Assembly: GCA_900541855.1 (NCBI GenBank)
Contig: UQLD01000020.1
Span: forward strand, 1-47,108
Direction: 5' to 3'
DNA length: 47,108 nucleotides
From: an uncultured Collinsella sp.
Lineage (GTDB): Bacteria; Actinomycetota; Coriobacteriia; Coriobacteriales; Coriobacteriaceae
Positions within the stretch are counted from its first letter, which is position 1. Each line of letters starts with the position of its first letter. The notes below the pieces were generated by a model. The model did no database searches and was not told where the DNA came from. It was given only the letters and a program-made list of their open reading frames with translations. This document shows, in pieces, positions 22,981-30,822 of the stretch. Both the position numbers and the translations under genes were made by a program.

Positions 22981-23832
22981 TTAGGCCAAAGAACACGGGT
23001 AGAACGTTTGGTTAAAGAAGTCGACGACTTCGTTTTCGAACGCATTGATGCGCTCGTGAGCGTATTTGGCATAGATGATATGCCTCCGGTCACACTCAAG
23101 ACCGTTGAATACGGCAAACTGGCCCTTGGGGTCGCTCGCGGCATCCATGAGCGATGTGCCCATGAGCACCGATCCGCGCACCCGAGACGACAGCGCCTCA
23201 AGGCCACCGGGAATTGGATTGGCAACCGCCGTGCAGGCGAGACCCCGCTCGTCCAGAGCAGAAACCGCCAGCGCGACTCCACCGCCTAGACCCTCGCCCC
23301 ATGCAAAGATGCGGTTGGGGTCCATGCCATCAAGATTGCGCGCGACCTTCGCCAACGCACAGCCCCAACGGACGCGCCTGACAAAAGCAGGCGAAGTAAT
23401 CCCCTGCCGCAGATCGCTGGGTCCAATCACCTCATCGTCCAGTGCAAGCACGGCATACCCCATGGCGGCAAATCTCGTCATGTGATGCCAGCCGCGCACA
23501 GGCCGATCGATGTCGTGGAACATCAGGCACAGCGGCACGCGCTCAGATACTCGGGCACGACCGACAGGCTCGATCAAACGAGCGTGAATCGCATCGTCAC
23601 CGAGCTCAAAGGAGACCTCCGAGTAACGTGCGCAGGGGTTAACAAAGTCAATCGCCGTAATGGCCGGGCCTTGAATCTCAAGATTCGAAGCGCATGTCTC
23701 TAAATCAGAAACATCTGCTTGGACATCACCGCGCCAGTCCCGATATTCTGCGAGCCTTGACGAAACCGTTCCAGGAATTCCCACGAGTCCGGGGACAATC
23801 AGCTCATTGACATTGCTCTCGCACTTAGACAT
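22981..23832 (-). CDS. CE7-like esterase paralogue lacking the catalytic serine
   Basis: A 283-residue alpha/beta-hydrolase-like protein that aligns along its length with the esterase encoded just upstream. The nucleophile elbow reads FAWGEGLGGG where the upstream protein has FVNGASQGGG, so the catalytic serine position is glycine (Gly181). The aspartate (Asp230, MGTSLMD) and histidine (His259, YAHERI) are kept. It is shorter at the N terminus. It may be a non-catalytic partner, a binding protein or an enzyme with an altered mechanism. The ATG at 23832 overlaps the upstream stop by eight bases and is preceded by GGGGAGG, so it is clearly translated. Confidence 0.75.
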   Translation of the reverse strand: MSKCESNVNELIVPGLVGIPGTVSSRLAEYRDWRGDVQADVSDLETCASNLEIQGPAITAIDFVNPCARYSEVSFELGDDAIHARLIEPVGRARVSERVPLCLMFHDIDRPVRGWHHMTRFAAMGYAVLALDDEVIGPSDLRQGITSPAFVRRVRWGCALAKVARNLDGMDPNRIFAWGEGLGGGVALAVSALDERGLACTAVANPIPGGLEALSSRVRGSVLMGTSLMDAASDPKGQFAVFNGLECDRRHIIYAKYAHERINAFENEVVDFFNQTFYPCSLA

Positions 23833-24802
23833 GAGCCTCCCCTCCCTTGCAGAAAAACGGAATGATCAGATCGTCAAAATCCTGAATCTCCTCGTGGCCA
23901 AAGCCTTCAAAGAACTCATGACGCTTTTCGCAGGTCAGGTTGTTATAGACCGCAAACTGCGTCGCTGGCGGGCAGACGATATCGGCTGTGCCGGTGCCAA
24001 ACAGCACGGGGCATTTGACCATAGGGGCAAAGTTCTTGGAATCGAAGTACGCCAGCTTGGCATAGGCTTCGTCAATACGAGTCGAGTCCTCGTCAAACCA
24101 GCGAGACCAATAGCGCAGGCCCTCGTAGGCAATGTCGTCTGCATCCAAATCCCAGACTAGGCGGAAATCCGACAGGAAGGGATAGAGGATGGCGGCACGA
24201 TTGATAAGCTCGCTGTTAAGCGCACAGGTCGCAATGCCCAAACCGCCACCCTGCGACGCGCCGTTCACAAACACACGGGAAAGATCGATGCCCTCGAGCT
24301 CGCGAACAATACGGCACAGAATGCGAATATCTTGGTGCAAGCGGACATAGTAGAGGTTGGCCGGGTCGCCGTCGATACCGGCGACGATATGGCCCGCGAC
24401 CGTTGTGCCCTCAAATCCGCCAATGTCCTCGGAGGGACCTCCTTGGCCGGGGCAATCGAGGGCGATGAGTGCCATGCCCATGCCCGCAAACGACGCCTGC
24501 TCAAACCAGCTGCGGCTTGCACCCGGATAGCCGTGGAACTGAAGCAACAATGGCACGGGCTCGTCCGAGACGGGTTTAAGGTACTTGGCATGCAGGCGCG
24601 CGCCACACATGCCGGTATACCAGAGGTCGAAAAGCCGGCAGGTCGCGGCATCGGCGACCGATGCCGTCTCGATCGCATAGTCAAGCCCGACGGCGTCGGC
24701 CTCGGCCATGCGATCCTTCCAAAAGAGATCGAAATCTGATGGACGGGGCATGGCGCCTCGATATTCACCAAATTGATGTTGTAGCTCCTGAGCACTTGGC
24801 AT
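23825..24802 (-). CDS. Acetylesterase, CE7 (acetyl xylan esterase / cephalosporin deacetylase) family
   Basis: A 325-residue cytoplasmic alpha/beta hydrolase. The catalytic triad is clear: Ser183 in NGASQGGG, Asp274 in GTADIVCPP and His303 in FGHEEI; the oxyanion region is QFHGYPGASR. CE7 enzymes remove acetyl groups from sugars. CE7-type esterases occur in sialic-acid operons of other gut and airway bacteria, so removal of O-acetyl groups from imported sialic acid is the likely role. The ATG at 24802 has no strong ribosome binding site; a TTG at 24817 lies right after AAAGG, so the start is uncertain. Confidence 0.88.
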   Translation of the reverse strand: MPSAQELQHQFGEYRGAMPRPSDFDLFWKDRMAEADAVGLDYAIETASVADAATCRLFDLWYTGMCGARLHAKYLKPVSDEPVPLLLQFHGYPGASRSWFEQASFAGMGMALIALDCPGQGGPSEDIGGFEGTTVAGHIVAGIDGDPANLYYVRLHQDIRILCRIVRELEGIDLSRVFVNGASQGGGLGIATCALNSELINRAAILYPFLSDFRLVWDLDADDIAYEGLRYWSRWFDEDSTRIDEAYAKLAYFDSKNFAPMVKCPVLFGTGTADIVCPPATQFAVYNNLTCEKRHEFFEGFGHEEIQDFDDLIIPFFCKGGEAHV

Positions 24803-24838
24803 GGCTCGTGAACCCAACCTTTCGAAATCGCAACGGAG

Positions 24839-24866
24839 GTGCGCCCGGCAAGGGAACCGGGCGCAC
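24839..24866 (-). terminator. Intercistronic hairpin between ATPase and esterase genes
   Basis: A perfect 10-bp stem GTGCGCCCGG/CCGGGCGCAC (24839-24848 with 24857-24866). There is no T run on the minus strand, so it probably tunes message stability or read-through between the transport and catabolic halves of the operon. Confidence 0.55.
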
Positions 24867-24882
24867 GGGAGGGAAAGCGAGG

Positions 24883-25710
24883 CTACTCGCCGAGCTTGGG
24901 ATGCAGCAGCGACGGCGCAGCGCCGAGCAGCATCTTGGTGTAGGGGTCCTGAGGGTGCTGGAAGACCTGCTTGGCCTCGCCCTGCTCGACGATCTTGCCG
25001 CCATTCATAACGATAATGTCGTCAGAGATATAGCGGACCGTCTGGATGTCATGGCTGATGAACACCATGGCCAGGCCGAGCTCCTTCTTAAGGTCGGTCA
25101 GCAGGTTCAGAATCTGCGCGCGGACCGAAACGTCCAGAGCCGAGGTGGGCTCGTCGGCGATGATGGCATCGGGGTTCAGCGACAGGGCACGGGCAATTGC
25201 GACGCGCTGGCGCTGGCCGCCCGAAAGCTGGCCGGGAAGAACCTCGGCAGCGGAGCTGGGCAGACCGGTGAGCTCCAAGAGTTCCTTGACGCGCTTCTCC
25301 TGCTCGGCCTCGGTACCCAGGTTGTGAACGCGCATGGGGTCGAGCAGCTGCTCGCGAACGACCATGCGCGGGTTGAGCGCCGTGGCCGGGTTTTGGAACA
25401 CGACCGAGATGACGCGACCCATGTGACGACGGTCCTCGGCGGTACGCTTGGTAACGTCCTTGCCCTTAAAGTAGACCTTGCCGCTCGTGGGGGCCTGCAG
25501 GCCGCACATGACGTTGGCGGTGGTGGACTTGCCGCAACCGGACTCGCCGACGATGCCGATCGTCTGGCCGGGCATGAGCTTAATCGTTACACCCTGGACG
25601 GCGTGAACCAGGTTGGGGTGCAGAATCGAGCCGGTACGGGTCCTAAAGGTGACGTGGACGTCATCAAGGAAGATGATCGGCTCGACGCCGTTGACTGCGG
25701 TCTCGCTCAT
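24883..25710 (-). CDS. Peptide-type ABC transporter ATPase, sialic-acid operon
   Basis: A 275-residue ATPase of the OppF/DppF type. Walker A GESGCGKST, Q loop FQNPATALNP, signature LSGGQRQR, Walker B AIIADEP and H loop ISHDIQ are all present. The usual C-terminal Cys-rich extension of oligopeptide ATPases is absent: the protein ends at LLHPKLGE. It pairs with the ATPase domain fused to the permease upstream. The ATG abuts the upstream stop codon with GGAGGTGATGTAG before it. Context matches siaI/nanF of the Corynebacterium and Bifidobacterium sialic-acid transporters. Confidence 0.9.
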   Translation of the reverse strand: MSETAVNGVEPIIFLDDVHVTFRTRTGSILHPNLVHAVQGVTIKLMPGQTIGIVGESGCGKSTTANVMCGLQAPTSGKVYFKGKDVTKRTAEDRRHMGRVISVVFQNPATALNPRMVVREQLLDPMRVHNLGTEAEQEKRVKELLELTGLPSSAAEVLPGQLSGGQRQRVAIARALSLNPDAIIADEPTSALDVSVRAQILNLLTDLKKELGLAMVFISHDIQTVRYISDDIIVMNGGKIVEQGEAKQVFQHPQDPYTKMLLGAAPSLLHPKLGE

Positions 25711-27726
25711 CTACATCACCTCCGCGTGAGGGGTCAAACCATTTGCCTTGAGCACCTCGTCGGGGAGCTCGGAATAGAAGTGCTCGGTGCCGGGCACGCG
25801 CTTGAAGACCGGACGGGTGTCCAGGCCAATACGCGGATGGCTCGAGCGGGGCGCGAAGCGATCGCCCTTGGGGAAATCGCGCGGGCTCGGAACGGCGCCG
25901 GGCACCTGGTGCAGGCGGCCCGAACCGCTCTCGATGGACAGAACGGAACCCAGAAGACCGCGGGTGTACTCGTGGATCGGGTTGGTGAGCAGCTCCTTGG
26001 TGGGCGCCTGCTCGATAACCTGACCAGCGTACATAACCGTGATGTTATGGGCGACCTCGGCGACCAGAGCCAGGTCATGCGAAACAAAGATCATGGCAAA
26101 GCCGAGCTTGGCCTGAAGATCGTTGAGCAGCTTGATGACCTGCTTCTGGACGGTAACGTCCAGAGCGGTCGTGGGCTCGTCGCAGATGACCAGCTTGGGG
26201 TCGCGGGTAAGGGCCATAGCGATCAGGACACGCTGACGCTGGCCGCCGGAAAGCTCGTGCGGATAGCTCTCGAGCGTGCGCTTGGGATCGAGGCCGACGA
26301 GCTCCAGGAGCTCCTCGGCGCTACGGGTTCCGCCGCGCTTGGTGAGCTGCTTCATCTGGGCAGAGATGAGCATGGAGGGGTTGAGCGAGGACAGGGCGTC
26401 CTGATAGACCATAGCAATATCGGTACCGCGCAGGCCGAACCACTCCTTCTTGCTCATCTTGAGCAGGTCACGGCCCTCCCAGAGGACCTCGCCGGAAAGG
26501 TGCTCGTCCTCATCGGTCAGGCCCATGATGGCCAGCGTGGTGATGGACTTACCGCAACCGGACTCGCCCACCAGGCCCATGGTCTGACCAGGACGGACGT
26601 CAAAGTTGACATGGTCGACGACGTTGATATCACCGTGATGCTCAAACTGGATGCAGAAATCGCGGACCGAAAGGATCGGCTCAACGGACTCGTCGGGCAC
26701 ATGGCGATCGTCACGCTTGAGCTCGACATCGCGCAGGGCGCCAAGGCGAGCGGAGAGGGACTGGGCCTGCTCCTTGTAGGCGCGAACGGGGTCGGAGACC
26801 AGCAGGTCGGCCTCGCGACGCTTGGAGGAATCGGTCGGATCCAGGGCGGCGGAGGGAGCAGCGGCCATGGCGTCGGTAATGCCCTCGGAGAGGATGTTGA
26901 GCGCCAGGCAGGTGATCATGATGGCCAGACCCGGGAACAGCGCCTGCCACCAACGGCCGGCAAGCACGCCGCCGCGGGCGTCGGCGAGGATGTTGCCCCA
27001 GGTAGCGGTGGGCTCCTGGATACCAGCGCCGATGAAGGTCAGCGAGGCCTCGAAGATGATGGCGTCGGCGACCAGGGTAACGGTGAAGACCATGATCGGG
27101 GCGATGCAGTTACGCAGAACATGCTTGATCAAAATCCACGGAGCCTTGGCGCCGGAAACGATGACCGCGCGGACATAGTCCTCGCCGTACTCGGACACGA
27201 TGTTGGCGCGCACGATACGGGCAATCTGCGGAGTGTACATAAAGCCGATGGCGAAGATGATCGACGGCACGGAGTTGCCCAGGATGGAGACGAAGACGGC
27301 CGCGAGGGCGATGCCCGGGATGGACATGATGATGTCCAGGATACGCATGATCGTCTCGGAGACGGCCTTGCGCGAAACCGCTGCAAGGGCGCCTACGACC
27401 GAGCCGCAGACCAGAGCCATGGCAGTGGCGCCAAAGCCGATAATCAGCGAGTAACGACCACCGTAGAGCATACGCGACAGAATGTCGCGACCCTTATCGT
27501 CGGTACCGAAGATAAATCCGTTGCCGGGAGCCTGGCGAGCCGTAAAGATCTCGACCGGGCTATAGGGGGCAAGAAGGGGCGCCAGAATCGCAGTCAGGGC
27601 GACCAGCACCAGCACGACGGCTGCAATCTTAGAAGACAGCGTCATCTTCTTCCAGCCACCGAGCTTGAGCCCCTTAGAGGCAGCCTTCTCGAGCTGCTCG
27701 GTTTGCTTCTCTCGAATCTTTACCAT
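25711..27726 (-). CDS. Fused ABC permease-ATPase, sialic-acid transporter
   Basis: A 671-residue fusion. Residues 1-290 are an OppC/DppC-like permease: cytoplasmic tail, first membrane segment near 33-52, FGTDDKGRDILSRMLYGGRYS, coupling loop YVRAVIVSGAKAPWILIKHVLRN. A charged linker (about 290-345) leads to a DppD-type ATPase with Walker A GESGCGKS, FQ-like loop VYQDALSSLNP, signature SGGQRQR, Walker B LVICDEP and H loop VSHDLA, plus a C-terminal extension. Fused permease/ATPase genes are a recognised feature of the sialic-acid transporters SiaEFGI and NanBCDF. A true fusion, not an annotation artefact: no stop codon or start signal interrupts the linker. Confidence 0.92.
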   Translation of the reverse strand: MVKIREKQTEQLEKAASKGLKLGGWKKMTLSSKIAAVVLVLVALTAILAPLLAPYSPVEIFTARQAPGNGFIFGTDDKGRDILSRMLYGGRYSLIIGFGATAMALVCGSVVGALAAVSRKAVSETIMRILDIIMSIPGIALAAVFVSILGNSVPSIIFAIGFMYTPQIARIVRANIVSEYGEDYVRAVIVSGAKAPWILIKHVLRNCIAPIMVFTVTLVADAIIFEASLTFIGAGIQEPTATWGNILADARGGVLAGRWWQALFPGLAIMITCLALNILSEGITDAMAAAPSAALDPTDSSKRREADLLVSDPVRAYKEQAQSLSARLGALRDVELKRDDRHVPDESVEPILSVRDFCIQFEHHGDINVVDHVNFDVRPGQTMGLVGESGCGKSITTLAIMGLTDEDEHLSGEVLWEGRDLLKMSKKEWFGLRGTDIAMVYQDALSSLNPSMLISAQMKQLTKRGGTRSAEELLELVGLDPKRTLESYPHELSGGQRQRVLIAMALTRDPKLVICDEPTTALDVTVQKQVIKLLNDLQAKLGFAMIFVSHDLALVAEVAHNITVMYAGQVIEQAPTKELLTNPIHEYTRGLLGSVLSIESGSGRLHQVPGAVPSPRDFPKGDRFAPRSSHPRIGLDTRPVFKRVPGTEHFYSELPDEVLKANGLTPHAEVM

Positions 27727-27729
27727 AAT

Positions 27730-28686
27730 CTACACCGTCCTGATGCGCGGGTTGATGAGCAGGTAGAGCATGTCAACCACGATGTTGATGATGATGAAGG
27801 CAAGAGCAACGACGATAACGACGCCCTGAACCAGGTTCGCCTCGTTGCCCTGAACGCCCTGCAGAATCGCGGTGCCCATGCCGGGGAGGTTGAAGATAAC
27901 CTCGATGACGACGGCGCCGCCCATGAGGTAACCGATCTTAAGACCGAGGGTGGTGACCGGGGTGATCAGCGCATTGCGAAGAACGTTGATGCCGACGACG
28001 ACCTTCTCGGGAACGCCGGCGCCACGGGCCATACGGACATAGTCCTTGTCGAGCTCCTCGACCATGGCGGTACGTACGATACGAGTCATCTGGCCCGTCA
28101 GCGGAAATGCCAAGGCGATGGCGGGCATGATCATACGTCCCAGATAGCCAACCGGATTCGTGGTGAAGTGAGGCAGAGCACCCGATGCCGGGAGCACCTT
28201 AAGGTAGGAAGAGAACAGAAGGATCAACAGAACGGCAAGCCAGAACGACGGGGTTGCCAAGCCGGCGATGGAAAAGACGCGGATCACTTGGTCCGGCCAT
28301 TTGTCGCGATACAGTGCCGCGATGACGCCGAGCAAAAACGAAACGACCGCACCGATGGCAAGACCGATGAAGGTCAGCTGCATCGTGACGGGCAGGGCCG
28401 TGGAGATGCGCTTGGCAACGGAGTTGCGAGCAGCACCATAGGTGCCCATGTCGCCATGGATCAGATCGCCCATATAGCGCACGTAGCGCACGGGCCAGGG
28501 GTCGTCCAGACCATACTTCTCATGGTACTCGGCAACCGCCTCGGGCGAGGCACCGTCACCCAACGCCGTGTAGGCGGGGTCGGTCTTGGAGAACGACATA
28601 AGGAAGAACACCAGGACGGTGACGCCCAATGCCATGATCGGCAGCGCCACAAGACGCCTTCCAATCAAACGTAGCAAGTTGTTCAC
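27730..28686 (-). CDS. ABC permease (OppB/DppB type), sialic-acid transporter
   Basis: A 318-residue membrane permease with the DppB-type start (LIGRRLVALPIMALGVTVLVFF), six membrane segments, and the coupling loop DYVRMARGAGVPEKVVVGINVLRNA. It ends in LLINPRIRTV. I chose the GTG at 28686 because GGGGAG lies seven bases upstream and the protein then begins as related permeases do. The in-frame sequence upstream to 28719 crosses the ribosome binding site. It forms the channel with the permease half of the next gene. Confidence 0.92.
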   Translation of the reverse strand: MNNLLRLIGRRLVALPIMALGVTVLVFFLMSFSKTDPAYTALGDGASPEAVAEYHEKYGLDDPWPVRYVRYMGDLIHGDMGTYGAARNSVAKRISTALPVTMQLTFIGLAIGAVVSFLLGVIAALYRDKWPDQVIRVFSIAGLATPSFWLAVLLILLFSSYLKVLPASGALPHFTTNPVGYLGRMIMPAIALAFPLTGQMTRIVRTAMVEELDKDYVRMARGAGVPEKVVVGINVLRNALITPVTTLGLKIGYLMGGAVVIEVIFNLPGMGTAILQGVQGNEANLVQGVVIVVALAFIIINIVVDMLYLLINPRIRTV

Positions 28687-28726
28687 GTTCTCTCCCCTTT
28701 CTTTTGTCGGTAGGACCAACTGGTAT

Positions 28727-28844
28727 ATGAGTACGGATACTCATTACAAGACCCGAGCGACATCGTTGCCGCCCGGGTCTTTGTTTCAACTATGAGGATA
28801 CGGTCCCAACGACCGACATCCTGCATACAGACTCAAGCGAGTCT
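28727..28844 (-). other. Hairpin-rich gap after the binding-protein gene
   Basis: Three hairpins fill the 157-base gap: a 6-bp stem overlapping the binding-protein stop (28829-28834 with 28839-28844), an 8-bp stem AAGACCCG/CGGGTCTT (28748-28755 with 28774-28781) that encloses a second small stem, and a 7-bp stem (28727-28733 with 28738-28744). The middle one resembles a leaky terminator. Like the hairpin after oppA, this could favour binding protein over membrane subunits. Confidence 0.6.
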
Positions 28845-30457
28845 TACGCCTTGACGGTCGCAACGCCCCTGAAGGACATGCTCGTCGTGCCGATGCCCTT
28901 GAAGCCATCGAGGGCCTCGCCGTTGGGCGCAGTGGACGGATCGTCCCAGGAAGCGGAGACGGTCTTGACGTGGACAACGGGGTACAGAACAGCGTTGTCG
29001 GCGATGATGTCGAAGCACTCGTTCCACTTCTTCTGCTGCTCGTCGCCCTCGGCGGCAAGAGCCTCGTCCATGAGACCGTGGAGCTTCTGCCACTCAGCGG
29101 ACTCCTTCCACGGGCAACGGGTCTGCATCCAGACGTTGTCGCCGTACCACCAGTTGAGCAGCAGGTCGGGGTCGGCGCCGAAGCAGGAAGGATCGCCAGG
29201 GGCAAGGAGGATATCGTAGGCCTCGCCGCCGTCGATGGCAGCGTAGGTGGCCGGCGAGGTATCGGTCTGGATGGTCACATCGAAGCCGAGAGCGTCGAGG
29301 TCGTTCTTGACCTGGGCGGCCATGCCCTTAATCTGCTCGTTATCGGTGGTGCGCAGGGTGATGGCACCCGGGGTGATGCCAGACTCCTCGATGAGCTTCT
29401 TAGCCTTCTTGGCGTCGGTCTTGTACACCGTGGAAGCCTCATGATAGTTGGTGAAGCTCTTGGGCAGGTAGCAGCTGGCAGCGGTGGCAAGGCCGGCGAA
29501 GGTGTTGCTGACCATCTTCTCGGTGTCGAGCGCATACATGACAGCCTGACGGACCTTGACGTTGTTCCAAGGCTCCTTGGCGACGTTGAACATGATGAAG
29601 CGGGTGCCGAAACCCTGAACGTTATCGATCTTGCAGCCGGCGCTCTCGAGCTGGTCGACGGCGTCAGCGGTAACGAGCTCCATAACGAGCGTGGAGCCCT
29701 CCTGCTGAGCGGTAACGCGAGCGGTGGGGTCGGTCAGGATGCTGTACTGGATCTTCTTATCCTCGGCAGCATACTCACCGTTGTACTCGGGGTTGGGAAC
29801 CAGGGTGATCTCGGTATCGGAGATAGAGTCGTACATCCAAGGGCCGGAGCCGATCGGCTGCTTGGCGCGATCCTCCTCGGTCTGGGTGGCCGGGGTAACG
29901 CGGACGATGGCCAGACGATCCTTGAGCAGGGAGAAGTTGGGGACCTTGGTCTTGACCGTCACGGTGCTGGCGTCCTTGGCCTCGATGGACTCGAAGGGCT
30001 GGAAGAACGGAGCATAGGTAGCGGAAGCGGCGCAAGCGGTGTAGGAGGCAACGACATCGTCAGCGGTGACCTCGGTGCCATCGGAGAACTTGGCGCCCTT
30101 GCGGATGGTGACCTCGAAAGTGGTGTCGTCCACAGACTTGGGATCGTCGGTGGCGAGCTCGTTGAAGGTGCTGTAGTCGTGGTAATCGATGCCGTAGAGG
30201 CCCTCGACGACGTGCCAGTTAGCACCCAGGCCCACAGCGGAGCCGGTGCTGGCGGGATCGAAGCTGGACGGAGCGTAAGCGGAACCAGCGGTGATCACGC
30301 CGCCGCCACGGTTGGCGGAATCGGTGGAACCGGAAGCGGAACCCTCGTCGCTAGAGCTGCCACCGCAGCCGGTGAGACCAAGCCCTGCGACAGCAGCGAC
30401 GCTGCCGGTGAGGCCGAGGAACGAACGCCTGGACATACCCTTGTTGATGATGGCCAT
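28844..30457 (-). CDS. Family-5 solute-binding lipoprotein, sialic-acid transporter
   Basis: A 537-residue extracytoplasmic binding protein of the oligopeptide-binding (SBP_bac_5) family. The N terminus MSRRSFLGLTGSVAAVAGL ends in the lipobox LTGC (Cys31), with a twin-arginine pair (10-11), followed by a Ser/Gly-rich linker. The SBP_bac_5 landmark KGAKFSDGTEVTADDVVASY is present. It heads the operon encoding NanA, NanK and NanE enzymes and is therefore assigned to sialic acid, comparable to SiaE/NanB; peptide specificity cannot be ruled out from sequence. The ATG at 30457 follows AGGAG. Confidence 0.88.
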   Translation of the reverse strand: MAIINKGMSRRSFLGLTGSVAAVAGLGLTGCGGSSSDEGSASGSTDSANRGGGVITAGSAYAPSSFDPASTGSAVGLGANWHVVEGLYGIDYHDYSTFNELATDDPKSVDDTTFEVTIRKGAKFSDGTEVTADDVVASYTACAASATYAPFFQPFESIEAKDASTVTVKTKVPNFSLLKDRLAIVRVTPATQTEEDRAKQPIGSGPWMYDSISDTEITLVPNPEYNGEYAAEDKKIQYSILTDPTARVTAQQEGSTLVMELVTADAVDQLESAGCKIDNVQGFGTRFIMFNVAKEPWNNVKVRQAVMYALDTEKMVSNTFAGLATAASCYLPKSFTNYHEASTVYKTDAKKAKKLIEESGITPGAITLRTTDNEQIKGMAAQVKNDLDALGFDVTIQTDTSPATYAAIDGGEAYDILLAPGDPSCFGADPDLLLNWWYGDNVWMQTRCPWKESAEWQKLHGLMDEALAAEGDEQQKKWNECFDIIADNAVLYPVVHVKTVSASWDDPSTAPNGEALDGFKGIGTTSMSFRGVATVKA

Positions 30458-30576
30458 GTCTTCTCCTATCAATAGAGAATCTTACTCGGGAGCACCTAGA
30501 CTTGCCCCCGCGCAACTTGCGGACGATATATACCTTACCTACCGACGAACCCAACTGAGGTGCCGCGCTCGGCGAC

Positions 30577-30657
30577 CGATACATACATACGCTTGAACGG
30601 TATTTACTACCGTTCACCGAATTCATTGACAAATGATTCGCCAGACAGTATGTATCG
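30577..30657 (-). promoter_or_regulatory. nan operon promoter with nested palindromes
   Basis: On the minus strand: -35 TTGTCA (30627-30632), 17-base spacer, -10 TAGTAA (30604-30609). The -10 lies inside a perfect 9-bp inverted repeat TGAACGGTA/TACCGTTCA (30594-30602 with 30608-30616). An outer inverted repeat CGATACATAC/GTATGTATCG (30577-30586 with 30648-30657) brackets the promoter. This has the form of a repressor operator, as expected for a substrate-induced operon; no regulator gene is present in the window. The leader is about 140 bases. Confidence 0.65.
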
Positions 30658-30717
30658 ACGAGGTGAGATATCAGTCTTCGTCAACCCGCAGGATAGCAGG
30701 GTTGTTCACCATGACTA

Positions 30718-30731
30718 GTCAAACGTTTTAG
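30718..30731. promoter_or_regulatory. Second LacI/CcpA-like operator candidate
   Basis: On the minus strand CTAAAACGTTTGAC shares 11 of 14 bases with the palindrome TTAAAACGTTTTAA in the gap promoter. It lies about 90 bases upstream of the nan operon -35. The rest of 30658-30822 holds an imperfect hairpin (30684-30706) and a direct repeat CATGATTGC, but no clear uvrC terminator. Confidence 0.4.
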
Positions 30732-30822
30732 CGTTAATAAAACCCGAAACCAGCATGCAATCATGGCGAAATAAATGGTTGAAAATCACGCAATCATGTA
30801 TATCAGTAGTTTAGGTTCGTGT

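Noticed and set aside
24661..28674. A very long plus-strand open frame (over 1300 codons) opposite the nan transporter genes
   Set aside because: It is the antisense shadow of real ABC transporter genes with strong codon bias; its translation is low-complexity and shows no domain, and the minus-strand genes have clear motifs and ribosome binding sites.
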